Source: Acidobacteriota bacterium
Lineage (GTDB): Bacteria > Acidobacteriota > Terriglobia > Terriglobales > Acidobacteriaceae
DNA: 53,343 nt
Direction of reading: 5' to 3'
Assembly: GCA_031296105.1 (NCBI GenBank)
Contig: JARLGJ010000051.1
Coordinates: 1-53,343, forward strand
Part shown: positions 15,284-23,520 of the stretch, piece after piece
Layout: each line of letters opens with the position of its first letter
Position numbering within the stretch: the first letter of the stretch is position 1
The notes under the pieces: generated by a model
Told to the model about the DNA's origin: nothing
The model's input: the letters and a program-made list of their open reading frames with translations, nothing else
The model's database searches: none
Translations under genes and position numbers: made by a program

Positions 15284-15871
15284 TCAGACCTGCATGACTT
15301 CCTTTTCCTTGACCTTGAAGAGTTCTTCCATCTTCTTGATCTCGTCGTCGGTGACCTTCTGCATCTGCTCCAGGGCGCCGCGCTCTTCGTCCTCGCTGAT
15401 TTTTTTGTCCTTCATCGCCTTCTTGACGGCCTCATTGCCGTCACGGCGGACATTGCGCACGGCGGTGCGATGCTCCTCCAGCACCTTGCTGAGATGCTTG
15501 ACCATCTCCTTGCGGCGGTCCTCGGTGAGGGCCGGCACGGGGATGCGGATGAGCTTGCCGTCATTCTGCGGGTTGAAGCCGAGGCCGGCGCTGAGGATGG
15601 CCTTTTCAATGGCGCCGGTCAGCGACGAGTCCCAGGGCTGGATGGTGATGAGCTGCGGTTCGGGGGCGCTGACATTGCCCACCTGCGACAACGGCATCAT
15701 GGAGCCATAGGCCTCCACGTGAACATTATCCAGCATGTGCACGTTGGCGCGGCCGGTACGCTGCGCGGACAATTCCTTGCGGAACGCCTCCACGGCTTTA
15801 TCCATGCGCGTTCTCAACTGCGCAAACGAATCTTTCAGGGCGGGGATTGCCGCCATATTGATTTGAGCCAT
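15284..15871 (-). CDS. frr: Ribosome recycling factor
   Basis: RRF splits post-termination ribosomes together with EF-G. The 195-residue protein is slightly longer than the usual 185 because of a 10-residue N-terminal addition (MAQINMAAIP). The three-helix bundle signatures are all present: FRKELSAQRTGRANVHMLD, the beta domain with PLSQVGNVSAPEPQLITIQPWD, and LIRIPVPALTEDRRKEMVKH. It follows pyrH on the same strand, the conserved tsf-pyrH-frr order. A TATAAT lies about 40 nt upstream, so frr may have a promoter of its own as well as read-through from pyrH. Confidence 0.97.
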   Translation of the reverse strand: MAQINMAAIPALKDSFAQLRTRMDKAVEAFRKELSAQRTGRANVHMLDNVHVEAYGSMMPLSQVGNVSAPEPQLITIQPWDSSLTGAIEKAILSAGLGFNPQNDGKLIRIPVPALTEDRRKEMVKHLSKVLEEHRTAVRNVRRDGNEAVKKAMKDKKISEDEERGALEQMQKVTDDEIKKMEELFKVKEKEVMQV

Positions 15872-15909
15872 ACATTCACTCCGTGCTCGCCGGCACGCCG
15901 GGCGAGCCG

Positions 15910-15915
15910 ATTATA
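15910..15915 (-). promoter_or_regulatory. -10 box upstream of frr
   Basis: A perfect TATAAT on the minus strand lies in the 69-bp gap between pyrH and frr, about 38 nt before the start. The -35 region is poor. Confidence 0.45.
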
Positions 15916-15940
15916 CTCCGTGCCGCAAGGCCGGAGAGGA

Positions 15941-16657
15941 TCAGGCGGTGACGACCGAGCCGATCTTCTCTCCCGCGCATACGCGCCGGATATTGCCGTG
16001 CCGGTTCATGTTGAAGACCAGGATCGGCAGATTGTTTTCGCGGCAAAGACTGATGGCCGTGGCATCCATCACCCTCAGCCCCTTGGACAGCACTTCGGTG
16101 TAGGTGATGCTGTCGAACATCTTAGCCGCGGGGTTCTTCATCGGGTCGCTGTCGTAGATGCCCTCCACCTTGGTGGCCTTCATGATGACATCGGCCTTGA
16201 TCTCCATGGCGCGCAACGACGCCGCGGTGTCGGTGGAGAAATAAGGGTTGCCGGTGCCGGCGGCGAAGATCACGGCGCGGCCCTTCTCCAGGTGGCGGAT
16301 GGCCCGCCGGCGGATGAAGGGCTCGGCCACCTGGTTCATCTCAATGGCCGACATGACGCGGGTAAAGACGCCTTGCTTTTCCAGGGCGTCCTGCAGGGCC
16401 AGGGCGTTGATGACCGTGGCCAGCATGCCCATGTGATCGGCCGAGACCCGGTCCATTTCCTTGGCCTGCTCGGCGACGCCGCGGAAAAAGTTTCCGCCGC
16501 CCACCACCAGGCCGATCTGCACGCCCAGCCGGTGGACATCGGCGATTTCCGCAGCTAATTCGTGAACGTGGGTGTTATCCACGCCGAAGCCCTGGCCGGC
16601 AGCCAGCGCCTCTCCGGACAGCTTGAGAAGGATGCGTTTATATATCGGTTCTGGCAT
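15941..16657 (-). CDS. pyrH: UMP kinase
   Basis: PyrH phosphorylates UMP to UDP and is the hexameric amino-acid-kinase-fold enzyme of bacteria. The 238-residue length is standard. Motifs include [15 protein letters not shown] at the N-terminus, the [16 protein letters not shown] glycine-rich phosphate loop, [20 protein letters not shown], and the C-terminal GTRVC-like [13 protein letters not shown]. The ATG at 16657 lies in the conserved order between tsf and frr. A terminator separates it from tsf, implying a promoter in the 80 bp upstream; a TACACT is visible there. Confidence 0.97.
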   Translation of the reverse strand: MPEPIYKRILLKLSGEALAAGQGFGVDNTHVHELAAEIADVHRLGVQIGLVVGGGNFFRGVAEQAKEMDRVSADHMGMLATVINALALQDALEKQGVFTRVMSAIEMNQVAEPFIRRRAIRHLEKGRAVIFAAGTGNPYFSTDTAASLRAMEIKADVIMKATKVEGIYDSDPMKNPAAKMFDSITYTEVLSKGLRVMDATAISLCRENNLPILVFNMNRHGNIRRVCAGEKIGSVVTA

Positions 16658-16740
16658 TGTTGTTTACCCCGACAAGTGTAAATGATCCGGGGCAGGGCCA
16701 ACAGGGGCTGGAAGACGTGCGGGCAGGATTTCTGTAAACA

Positions 16741-16769
16741 AAAGAAAACGGGGCGGATTGCTCCGCCCC
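16741..16769 (-). terminator. Terminator between tsf and pyrH
   Basis: A perfect 8-bp GC-rich stem with a 4-nt loop (GGGGCGGA at 16750-16757, TCCGCCCC at 16762-16769) is followed on the minus strand by GTTTTCTTTTG. This is a canonical rho-independent terminator 27 nt after the tsf stop. Confidence 0.85.
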
Positions 16770-16795
16770 GCCGGAATTGTTCCAGGCCGCGTGAA

Positions 16796-17446
16796 CTACT
16801 CGGCCTTTTCTTCCGCCGGCGGCAGCTTGGTGGTGGCCACGGTCTCGGTGGCTTCGCCGACCTTGAAGCGGGCGAAGCGGCGGACGGTGATGTTCTCACC
16901 CAGCTTGCCGATCACGGTGGCAATCAACTGCTGGATGCTGACGCTCTGCTCCTTGATGAAGGGCTGATCGAGCAGGCAGACTTCCTCGTAGAACTTGGCC
17001 ATCTTGCCTTCCACGATCTTCTCCACCACCGCCTGCGGCTTGCCGGTGGCGGCAGCCTGCGCGCGGTAGATGTCCTTCTCGCGATCAAGGTCGGACGGAG
17101 TCACGTCTTCCTTGCGGACGTAACGCGGATCGACGGCGGCGATGTGCATGGAGATGTCATGCACCAGCCCCTGGAATTCGTTGGTGCGGGCGACAAAGTC
17201 GCTCTCGCAGTTGACTTCGAGCAGCACGCCGATTTTGCCGCCGGCGTGAATGTAGCTGGTCACCACGCCTTCGCTGGTGGCGCGGGCAGCCTTCTTGGCC
17301 GCCGAGGCCATGCCGCGCTTGCGCAGGATGACCATCGCTTCTTCCACGTTGCCGCCGGCTTCGGTCAGGGCCTTCTTACAGTCCATCATCGGCGCTCCGC
17401 TCTTCTCGCGGAGTTCTTTCACCATGCTTGCAGTAATCTCTGCCAT
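16796..17446 (-). CDS. tsf: Elongation factor Ts
   Basis: EF-Ts exchanges GDP for GTP on EF-Tu. The 216-residue protein belongs to the shorter form (E. coli has 283; Thermus about 196). The N-terminal UBA-like domain carries the signature VKELREKSGAPMMDCKKALTEAGGNVEEAM, and TDF-type contact residues are in VNCESDFVARTNEFQ. The family core then ends, followed by a truncated second half that lacks the second subdomain of the long form. It is downstream of rpsB, as in most bacteria, but a terminator-like hairpin lies between them. Confidence 0.96.
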   Translation of the reverse strand: MAEITASMVKELREKSGAPMMDCKKALTEAGGNVEEAMVILRKRGMASAAKKAARATSEGVVTSYIHAGGKIGVLLEVNCESDFVARTNEFQGLVHDISMHIAAVDPRYVRKEDVTPSDLDREKDIYRAQAAATGKPQAVVEKIVEGKMAKFYEEVCLLDQPFIKEQSVSIQQLIATVIGKLGENITVRRFARFKVGEATETVATTKLPPAEEKAE

Positions 17447-17532
17447 TGCTCCACAAACCTTTCTTGGATCCTTGCGGCCCGGCCTTGCCAGGCTCCGGAT
17501 TGCCTACTCAAAATCCTGAATACAATTCTCGC

Positions 17533-17567
17533 AAAACGACCCGCGCCAATGTGCCGAGCGCGGGTCG
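17533..17567 (-). terminator. Attenuator/terminator between rpsB and tsf
   Basis: A perfect 10-bp stem (CGACCCGCGC at 17537-17546, GCGCGGGTCG at 17558-17567) with an 11-nt loop is followed on the minus strand by TTTT. The T-run is short, so read-through into tsf is likely, setting the rpsB:tsf ratio. A comparable attenuator is known between these genes in E. coli. Confidence 0.75.
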
Positions 17568-17593
17568 CTTTTCACGAAATATTCGCGAATGCC

Positions 17594-18523
17594 TTACCGC
17601 GATTCCACCTCGGCCTCGGGAGCGGCAGCGGCTTCCACCTTGCGCACGCCCTTGCCCAGCACGTCTTCCATCTTCACGTCTTCCGCCACAACGGCAGCGG
17701 CTGCGACGGCGGGAGCTTCCACGGCAGGAGCCGCGGCTTCCACGACGGGAGCTTCCACGACGGGAGCGACAGCTTCCACGGCAAAGGCTTCTTCCGATAC
17801 CGAGATGCCGGCAGCCAACTCAGCGTCCTGCTTGTCGCTGACGGCCTGCGCACCCTCGACCACCGAGTCGGCGACCTTGGAGGCAAACAGACGGATGGCG
17901 CGCAGCGCGTCGTCATTGCCCGGAATCACATAATCCACTTCGCTCGGATCGCAGTTGGTATCGACCACGGCGACCACGGGGATGCCCAGCTTGCGCGCTT
18001 CCTTCACCGCGATCTGCTCCTTGTTGGAGTCGATCACGAAGATCGCGTCAGGGAGGCGGCCCAGATTCTTGATGCCGGCCAGGTTCGCCTGCAGGTGCTT
18101 GCGCTCGCGCTCCAGCTTGACGACTTCCTTCTTCGGCAGCAGCTCATAGCGGCCGTCGGTGGCCATTTCGTCCAGATCCTTCAGGCGCTTGACCGACTTC
18201 TGCACGGTCACCCAGTTGGTGAGCAGTCCGCCCAGCCAGCGCTGGTTGATGTAGTACATGCCGCAGCGCGTCGCCTCTTCGGCGATGGCTTCCTGAGCCT
18301 GGCGCTTGGTGCCGACGAACATGATGGTGTGGCCGGCGGCCGCATTGTCCTGCACGAACTTGCTGGCTTCCTTGAACATCTTCAGCGTCTTCTGCAGGTC
18401 GATGATGTAGATCCCGTTGCGCTCGCCAAAGATGTATTCCTTCATCTTCGGATTCCAGCGCTTGGTTTGATGCCCGAAGTGAACACCAGCTTCGAGCAGT
18501 TCTTTCATTGTGATATTCGCCAC
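17594..18523 (-). CDS. rpsB: 30S ribosomal protein S2 with C-terminal extension
   Basis: S2 is a component of the small subunit head-body junction. The core (residues 1 to about 235) has the expected signatures: [35 protein letters not shown] and [36 protein letters not shown]. The total length of 309 exceeds the typical 240-260. The extra 60 or so residues are a low-complexity tail made of alternating V, E, A and P ([19 protein letters not shown]), ending with a basic-acidic segment. This tail is probably disordered and exposed. ATG 18523 has AAGGAGG 5-6 nt upstream. The gene follows rplM-rpsI, with a hairpin between. Confidence 0.96.
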   Translation of the reverse strand: MANITMKELLEAGVHFGHQTKRWNPKMKEYIFGERNGIYIIDLQKTLKMFKEASKFVQDNAAAGHTIMFVGTKRQAQEAIAEEATRCGMYYINQRWLGGLLTNWVTVQKSVKRLKDLDEMATDGRYELLPKKEVVKLERERKHLQANLAGIKNLGRLPDAIFVIDSNKEQIAVKEARKLGIPVVAVVDTNCDPSEVDYVIPGNDDALRAIRLFASKVADSVVEGAQAVSDKQDAELAAGISVSEEAFAVEAVAPVVEAPVVEAAAPAVEAPAVAAAAVVAEDVKMEDVLGKGVRKVEAAAAPEAEVESR

Positions 18524-18714
18524 TGTACCTCCTTGGATGGATTTGCATTGCCCGCTTGCGCCTTCGGACCAGGCCGTGCGCCGGACAATTCAATTCCCGT
18601 TACCCGCCCCGGTTACGCGGGTGCGGGAAGATTTGTTGGGTTCCGCTTCGTTATTTTGGACCTTATGCCGCCGGAACCCGCGGCAAACAGTCCGAACTCC
18701 AGACCAGAACAGCC

Positions 18715-18743
18715 GGGCAGGCTCCACCAGGTGGAGCCTGCCC
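18715..18743 (-). terminator. Strong hairpin between rpsI and rpsB
   Basis: A perfect 14-bp inverted repeat with a single-base centre (GGGCAGGCTCCACC / GGTGGAGCCTGCCC) begins 8 nt after the rpsI stop. No T-run follows, so it may stabilise the rplM-rpsI transcript or pause polymerase. The 191 bp between it and rpsB form the rpsB leader, in which I see no recognised motif. Confidence 0.55.
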
Positions 18744-18750
18744 GCGAAAA

Positions 18751-19146
18751 TTAACGCTTGCTGAACTGGAAGCGCTTACGAGCGCCCTTCTGGCCGTACT
18801 TCTTGCGCTCCTTCATGCGCGAATCGCGCATCATGAAGCCAGCGGCCTTCATCTTGGAGCGCAGCTCGGGGTTGAACTCCTGCAGAGCACGAGCCGAACC
18901 CATACGAACCGCACCAGCCTGCGACGTGACACCGCCGCCGGAGCAGACGATGACCGCGTCGAAGCTGTTGAGGGTCTCGGTGAGGAGCAGTGCCTGGCGC
19001 GCGATGATGCGCTGCACGTCGGTCACGAAGTACTCTTCGAAGTCCTTGCCGTTCACCTTGATCTTGCCGGTGCCGGGGCGGAGGAAGACACGGGCCACGC
19101 TCGTCTTGCGGCGGCCCGTTCCATAGTATTGAACCAGTTCAGCCAT
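18751..19146 (-). CDS. rpsI: 30S ribosomal protein S9
   Basis: S9 contacts the P-site tRNA anticodon through its extended basic C-terminus. The 131-residue protein has the [20 protein letters not shown] start, the [19 protein letters not shown] segment and the conserved C-terminal [22 protein letters not shown]. It lies 19 bp after rplM, the universal pairing, and shares its promoter. Confidence 0.97.
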   Translation of the reverse strand: MAELVQYYGTGRRKTSVARVFLRPGTGKIKVNGKDFEEYFVTDVQRIIARQALLLTETLNSFDAVIVCSGGGVTSQAGAVRMGSARALQEFNPELRSKMKAAGFMMRDSRMKERKKYGQKGARKRFQFSKR

Positions 19147-19165
19147 TCGTCGTTAATCCTTACGC

Positions 19166-19597
19166 TTACGCGACCGGAGCAATCGCCACCGGCTGCTGCG
19201 CCTGGTGCGGATGCTTGTCGTCGCGATAAACCTTGAGCTTAGTGGCCATGGTGCGGCCCAGACGGGACTTGGGCAACATGCCTTTGATCGCCTCTTCGAC
19301 GATCAGTTCAGGCTTGCGGGCCAGGCGCTTGATGAATTCTTCTTCCCGCAGACCGCCCGGGAATCCAGTGTAATGGCGATAAACCTTGTCCTGAGCCTTG
19401 ACGCCCGTCAGTTTGATCTTAGAGGCGTTAATGACCACAACATGGTCGCCGGTGTCGAGAAACGGCGTATAGCGGGGATTATCCTTGCCGCTCAGGATGC
19501 GAGCTACGCGCGAAGCCAGCCGTCCCAGCGTCTGCCCATCGGCATCCACCACGTACCACTTGCGCGCAATCTCCCCCTTGGGGAAATAGGTTGACAT
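19166..19597 (-). CDS. rplM: 50S ribosomal protein L13
   Basis: L13 is an early-assembling protein of the large subunit. The sequence from ATG 19597 (143 residues) matches the family throughout: [47 protein letters not shown], and the [18 protein letters not shown] segment. The frame is open to 19747, but those 50 residues are not L13 and belong to the leader. It heads the rplM-rpsI operon. The mRNA leader predicted from the promoter at 19862-19891 is about 260 nt long, unusually long for an unregulated gene. Confidence 0.97.
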   Translation of the reverse strand: MSTYFPKGEIARKWYVVDADGQTLGRLASRVARILSGKDNPRYTPFLDTGDHVVVINASKIKLTGVKAQDKVYRHYTGFPGGLREEEFIKRLARKPELIVEEAIKGMLPKSRLGRTMATKLKVYRDDKHPHQAQQPVAIAPVA

Positions 19598-19855
19598 TTC
19601 CAAACTCTCCCAAATGTAAAAAACCGCGTTTGAGCAGGCCCGTTCGGCCTTTGTCGGCTGTTTACGGCAGGCGCCAGAGCACGCCCCGGACTCACTTGCA
19701 CCGGGGAGTGGAAGATCCAGGACTTTTGGTCTGGAACTTCTGCACATTCGTGCGGAGCAAAACCGTCAGCAGAACCGCTTTGCAGATCGTGGCCGGAAGG
19801 CCAAAAGTCTGCGGCGACGGGACACAGTCAGGCGGGCAACCGCAAGAGCCGTAAA
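19598..19855 (-). promoter_or_regulatory. Long 5' leader of rplM-rpsI
   Basis: About 258 nt separate the predicted transcription start from the L13 start codon, with no gene of its own. The leader contains short self-complementary words such as TGGCC-TTCC-GGCCA (near 19792-19805). L13 leaders that bind their own protein are known in other phyla. I cannot match this sequence to any of them, so an autoregulatory role is only a suggestion. Confidence 0.4.
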
Positions 19856-19861
19856 GGTCAT

Positions 19862-19891
19862 ACGGTAACGCACGCCAGAGCCGGCTGTCAA
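19862..19891 (-). promoter_or_regulatory. Promoter of rplM-rpsI
   Basis: TTGACA on the minus strand (19891-19886) is a perfect -35. TACCGT (19867-19862) lies 18 bp downstream as the -10. This is the best promoter match in the 405-bp gene-free stretch 19598-20002. Confidence 0.6.
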
Positions 19892-19911
19892 CGCCGACAG
19901 ACGCACAGAAC

Positions 19912-19936
19912 CCTGTGGGCACAGAAGTGCCACAGG
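19912..19936. repeat. Palindrome upstream of the rplM promoter
   Basis: CCTGT and GGGCAC pair with GTGCC and ACAGG around a 4-nt loop, with one bulged base. It lies between the divergent rplM and TMEM175-like genes. It has no T-run and could be a protein-binding site or an extragenic palindrome. Confidence 0.4.
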
Positions 19937-20002
19937 GATCGATCCCAATCTCAATCAGTATAACATAGGACGCAACTCACAGCCGGGGAGCCAAACCGCC
20001 GC

Positions 20003-20608
20003 ATGGAAAAGAACCGCCTGGAAGCCTTCAGCGATGGCGTAATCGCCATCATCATCACCATCATGGTGCTGGAACTGAAAGTCCCGCACGAGAGCGACCT
20101 GCATGCCCTGGTGCCTTTGGCGCCAACCTTCCTCGCCTACGTCCTCAGCTTTGCCTTCGTGGGCATTTTCTGGAACAACCATCACCACATGCTGAACGCC
20201 ACGCAGCGCATCGATGGACGCGTTTTGTGGGCCAACCTGACGCTGCTGTTTTTTCTTTCCCTGTTTCCCTTTGCCACCGCCTGGATGGGCGAGCACCACG
20301 CCGCCGCCGCGCCCTCGGCGCTCTACGGCACGGTGCTGTTGGCGTCGGCCATCAGCTACATCGTGCTGCAGCAAACCATTATCGCCGCGCAGGGGCCGCA
20401 CTCTCTGCTGCAACGCGCGGTGGGCAATGACGGCAAGGGCAAACTCTCCATGGTGCTGATTGCCTGCGGCATCGTCTCGGCGTTTTGCGTGCAGTACCTG
20501 GCGCAGTGCATTTACGCCGCGGTGGCCTGTATCTGGCTGGTGCCGGACCGCCGCATTGAGCGCGTGCTGAGCAAGTCCGATGCCCGAGACGACGTGCGGA
20601 GAGATTAA
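20003..20608 (+). CDS. TMEM175-family (DUF1211) potassium channel-like protein
   Basis: The 201-residue protein has six membrane helices and the diagnostic first-helix motif RLEAFSDGVIAI (residues 5-16), which forms the pore constriction in bacterial TMEM175 channels. FVGIFWNNHHHML in helix 3 is also typical. Bacterial members are tetrameric potassium-permeable leak channels in the cytoplasmic membrane. The C-terminal tail is short and charged. The start codon is 20003; a GGGGAG lies 12 nt before it, a distant ribosome binding site. It is followed 29 bp later by maf on the same strand. Confidence 0.88.
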   Translation: MEKNRLEAFSDGVIAIIITIMVLELKVPHESDLHALVPLAPTFLAYVLSFAFVGIFWNNHHHMLNATQRIDGRVLWANLTLLFFLSLFPFATAWMGEHHAAAAPSALYGTVLLASAISYIVLQQTIIAAQGPHSLLQRAVGNDGKGKLSMVLIACGIVSAFCVQYLAQCIYAAVACIWLVPDRRIERVLSKSDARDDVRRD

Positions 20609-20625
20609 TCGCCCGCCGCCTTGCG

Positions 20626-20631
20626 TAGAAT
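20626..20631 (+). promoter_or_regulatory. -10 box six bases before maf
   Basis: TAGAAT ends exactly 6 nt before the maf ATG (spacer GAAGCC), with no Shine-Dalgarno sequence. The predicted transcription start coincides with the start codon. Confidence 0.45.
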
Positions 20632-20637
20632 GAAGCC

Positions 20638-21225
20638 ATGTTGATTCTGGCTTCGCAGTCGCCGCGCCGCTCGCAGTTGTTGCGCAACGCGGGCATCTCC
20701 TTCACCGCGCAACCCGCGGACATTGACGAAACACAATTCGCGGAGGAAAACGCCGCCGACTACGTGCGCCGCCTGGCGCGTGGAAAGGCCCTCACAATCC
20801 TGTCCAACGCTGCCGCGGACGCCGTGGTTCTGGGCGCCGACACCACCGTGGTGGTGGACGGCGCGGCCCTGGGCAAGCCCGCGGATGCCCGCGACGCGCG
20901 CCGCATGTTGCAACTGCTGGGCGGACGCCGTCACGAAGTCATGACCGGCGTTTGCGTGGCCTGGAAGAACCCGCGGGGCGAGGCCGAAGTGCTGGTGGAG
21001 TGCGAAGTTACCGAAGTGGAGTTCTGCCAGATGAGCGACGAGGAAATTGCCGGTTACATCGCCTCCGGCGAGCCGATGGACAAGGCCGGCGCCTACGGCA
21101 TTCAGGGCCTGGCCTCGCGCTGGATTCCCCGCGTGAACGGCTGCTACTTCAACATCGTCGGACTGCCGGTGGCCCGCGTCAGCCAGATGCTGAAGGAAGC
21201 CCGGCAGCGCGGCGCGCATCTATAA
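20638..21225 (+). CDS. maf: Maf-family nucleotide pyrophosphatase
   Basis: Maf proteins hydrolyse non-canonical or surplus nucleoside triphosphates to monophosphates (YhdE type acts on dTTP/UTP and modified pyrimidines). The 195-residue length is typical. Visible motifs are LILASQSPRRSQLLRNAG at the N-terminus (nucleotide-binding SxR), the E-x-x-A-DYVRRLARGKA segment, VLGADTTVV with the catalytic aspartate, and KAGAYGIQG near the C-terminus. The subtype (dTTP/UTP versus m7GTP) is suggested but not proven by the KAGAYGIQG form. It is preceded by a -10-like hexamer at leaderless spacing. Confidence 0.93.
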   Translation: MLILASQSPRRSQLLRNAGISFTAQPADIDETQFAEENAADYVRRLARGKALTILSNAAADAVVLGADTTVVVDGAALGKPADARDARRMLQLLGGRRHEVMTGVCVAWKNPRGEAEVLVECEVTEVEFCQMSDEEIAGYIASGEPMDKAGAYGIQGLASRWIPRVNGCYFNIVGLPVARVSQMLKEARQRGAHL

Positions 21226-21226
21226 T
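21221..21226 (+). promoter_or_regulatory. -10 box overlapping the maf stop
   Basis: A perfect TATAAT contains the maf stop codon and ends 6 nt before ATG 21233 of the molybdopterin oxidoreductase. No Shine-Dalgarno sequence is possible in the TTCATC spacer if transcription starts at the usual distance. Confidence 0.5.
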
Positions 21227-21232
21227 TTCATC

Positions 21233-23311
21233 ATGCCGCGCGTTGTACACTCCGTTTGCCCCCACGATTGTCCCGACGCCTGCTCCGTGCTGGTGACGGT
21301 GGAGGATGGCCGCGCCGTCAAGATTGCGGGCAACCCCGAACATCCCATTACGCGAGGCTTTTTGTGCGCCAAGGTGGCGCGCTACCTGGACCGCGTCTAT
21401 TCGCCCGATCGCGTACTGTATCCCATGCGCCGCGTGGCGCCCAAGGGAACGGGCGGCTTTGCGGCCTTCCAGCGCATCAGTTGGGGCGAGGCGCTGGACG
21501 AGCTTGCCGTGCACCTGAAGCAGGCGGAGGAGGAGTTCGGTCCGGAGTCGATTCTTCCCTTCTCTTACGGCGGCACGCTCGGGCAGATTCACGGCTATGG
21601 AATGGATCATCGCTTTTTCCATTGCCTGGGCGCTTCTCAACTGGACCGTACGATCTGCGGGGAAGCGGGCACCGAGGCCATGGTTTCGGTCAATGGCGCG
21701 CGGCTCGGCGTCGATCCCGAGGATTACCCTTTCTCGCGTTACATCCTCGTGTGGGGAGCCAACATCCATGGCACCAACATTCACCTGTGGCCGTTTATCG
21801 AGAAGGCCCGCCGGAATGGCGCCCGTTTGGTGGTGATCGACCCCTTCCGCACCCGCACCGCGGCGCTGGCCGACTGGCACCTGGCGGTGCGTCCCGGCAC
21901 CGACGTGGCGCTGGCCCTGGGCATGATGCACTGCATTCTGCGCGACGGCCGCGAGGATTGCGAATTCCTGGCTTCCCACGCCACGGGGCTGGACGAGTTG
22001 CGGCAAAAAGCCGCCGAGTACACTCCCGGGCGCGCGGCGGCAATTACCGGCCTGCGCGCGGCCGACGTCGAGCAACTTGCCCGCGAATATGCCACGGCGC
22101 ATCCTTCGGTGATTCGCTTGAACTACGGAGTGCAGCGCACGGAAAACGGCGGCATGTCCGTGCGCGCCATCTGCATGTTGCCGGTGCTGACCGGCGCCTG
22201 GAAAGAGCGCGGCGGCGGCATGACGCTGTCCACCTCCGGCGCCTTTCCGCTGAACAAAATGCTGTTGCGCCGCCCGGACCTGATGTACTCCGCGCTGGGA
22301 CGGCCGGCGCGCGCTTTGAACATGAATCAGCTTGGACGGGTGCTGACCGACCCCGCGCTGGAACCGCCGGTGAAGGCCTTGGTGGTGTACCACTCCAACC
22401 CGGCAGCCGTGTGCCCCAACCACAACCTGGTGGTGGAAGGCTTGCAGCGCCCCGATCTGTTTACCGCCGTGCACGAGCAGTTCCTGACCGACACCACGGA
22501 CTACGCCGACCTGGTGCTGCCGGCAGCCACCTTCCTGGAGACCAAGGAGCTGGTGACCTCCTATGGGCACATGTACCTTCAGCTCGCCGATCAGGCGATT
22601 GCCCCCCTGGGCGAGGCCGTGAGCAACGCCGAATTTTTCCGCCGCCTGGCCTCGCGCATGGGACTGGCGGAAGAATGTCTGCACGACTCGGACGACGCGC
22701 TGATCGACGCCGCACTGGACAGCGACCATCCTCATTTAGCGGGCATCACGCGCCAGCGCCTGGAGCAGGAGCACTCGCTCCCCATGGCTGTTCCCCGCAC
22801 CGAAGATGGGGCGTTTCTTCCTTTTTTCCAAGGATTTGCCACGCCAGACGGCAAGGCCTTGCTGGCCAGCCGGGAGCTGGCCGAGGCCGGCCTGGACCCG
22901 GTGGCCGAGTTCGTTGCCCCGGTTGAATCGCGGCACTCGGAAGAATTACGACAGTTTCCTTTGGAGTTTGTGCCGCGCAAGCTGGATCACTTTTTGAATA
23001 CGACTTTCACCAACCTGCCTGGGCACCAGAAAATGAACCGGCGCTTCGAACTGCAATTGCATCCCACGGATGCAGCGGCGCGCGGCATTGCCGAGGGTGA
23101 CCGCCTGCGCGTGTTCAACTCGCGCGGAGCGATTGAGCTGAAGGCCCACCTCGACGAGGCCACGCCGGAGGGAGTGGTGTTTGGCTCGCTGGACTGGGCG
23201 CGGCTGTCTCCTGGCGGGAAGAACGTGAACGCCCTGACCAGCGACCGTTTGACGGATATGGGGCGCGGCGCCACGTTTTACTCCACGCTGGTTGAGGTGG
23301 AACGTTTCTAG
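21233..23311 (+). CDS. Molybdopterin-dependent oxidoreductase (MopB superfamily)
   Basis: The 692-residue protein belongs to the DMSO reductase/formate dehydrogenase superfamily that uses a bis-MGD molybdenum or tungsten cofactor. The N-terminal [4Fe-4S] site has cysteines at 9, 13, 17 and 45 (VCPHDCPDAC ... GFLCAK). Later segments for cofactor binding include YILVWGANIHGTN, VVIDPFRTRTAALAD and ALVVYHSNPAAVCPNHNLV. The C-terminal MGD-binding domain is at about residues 580-690, with the family signature GHQKMNRRFELQLHPTDAAARGI. No Tat signal is present, so it should be cytoplasmic. No partner subunit or cofactor gene lies nearby. The substrate is unknown; family members of this single-subunit type are widespread and largely uncharacterised. 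Confidence 0.88.
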   Translation: MPRVVHSVCPHDCPDACSVLVTVEDGRAVKIAGNPEHPITRGFLCAKVARYLDRVYSPDRVLYPMRRVAPKGTGGFAAFQRISWGEALDELAVHLKQAEEEFGPESILPFSYGGTLGQIHGYGMDHRFFHCLGASQLDRTICGEAGTEAMVSVNGARLGVDPEDYPFSRYILVWGANIHGTNIHLWPFIEKARRNGARLVVIDPFRTRTAALADWHLAVRPGTDVALALGMMHCILRDGREDCEFLASHATGLDELRQKAAEYTPGRAAAITGLRAADVEQLAREYATAHPSVIRLNYGVQRTENGGMSVRAICMLPVLTGAWKERGGGMTLSTSGAFPLNKMLLRRPDLMYSALGRPARALNMNQLGRVLTDPALEPPVKALVVYHSNPAAVCPNHNLVVEGLQRPDLFTAVHEQFLTDTTDYADLVLPAATFLETKELVTSYGHMYLQLADQAIAPLGEAVSNAEFFRRLASRMGLAEECLHDSDDALIDAALDSDHPHLAGITRQRLEQEHSLPMAVPRTEDGAFLPFFQGFATPDGKALLASRELAEAGLDPVAEFVAPVESRHSEELRQFPLEFVPRKLDHFLNTTFTNLPGHQKMNRRFELQLHPTDAAARGIAEGDRLRVFNSRGAIELKAHLDEATPEGVVFGSLDWARLSPGGKNVNALTSDRLTDMGRGATFYSTLVEVERF

Positions 23312-23415
23312 AGCGGCAGGGCATCGACGGGCCGCGATTCCCAATTACCAAGGCCGGATAGCGGACAAACATAGCCATCTAGGTTCCCGAATAGCGTTGT
23401 GAGTCCCCCACCTTG

Positions 23416-23421
23416 TATAAT
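23416..23421 (+). promoter_or_regulatory. -10 box upstream of bamA
   Basis: A perfect TATAAT lies about 100 nt before the bamA start in the 209-bp gap after the oxidoreductase gene. No matching -35 is seen. Confidence 0.4.
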
Positions 23422-23520
23422 TGAGCCTTCCGCGCCGAAGTTTCGCATGAGGGTCTCGTCATTCTTCGCACTGATCACGTCTGCGCCGTACCGTCTCGCG
23501 TGAACCATCCCCATGGAGGG

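Noticed and set aside
16682..18754. Very long open frame (690 codons) opposite tsf and rpsB
   Set aside because: It is the GC-driven shadow of two highly conserved genes, has no family similarity, and spans two terminators.
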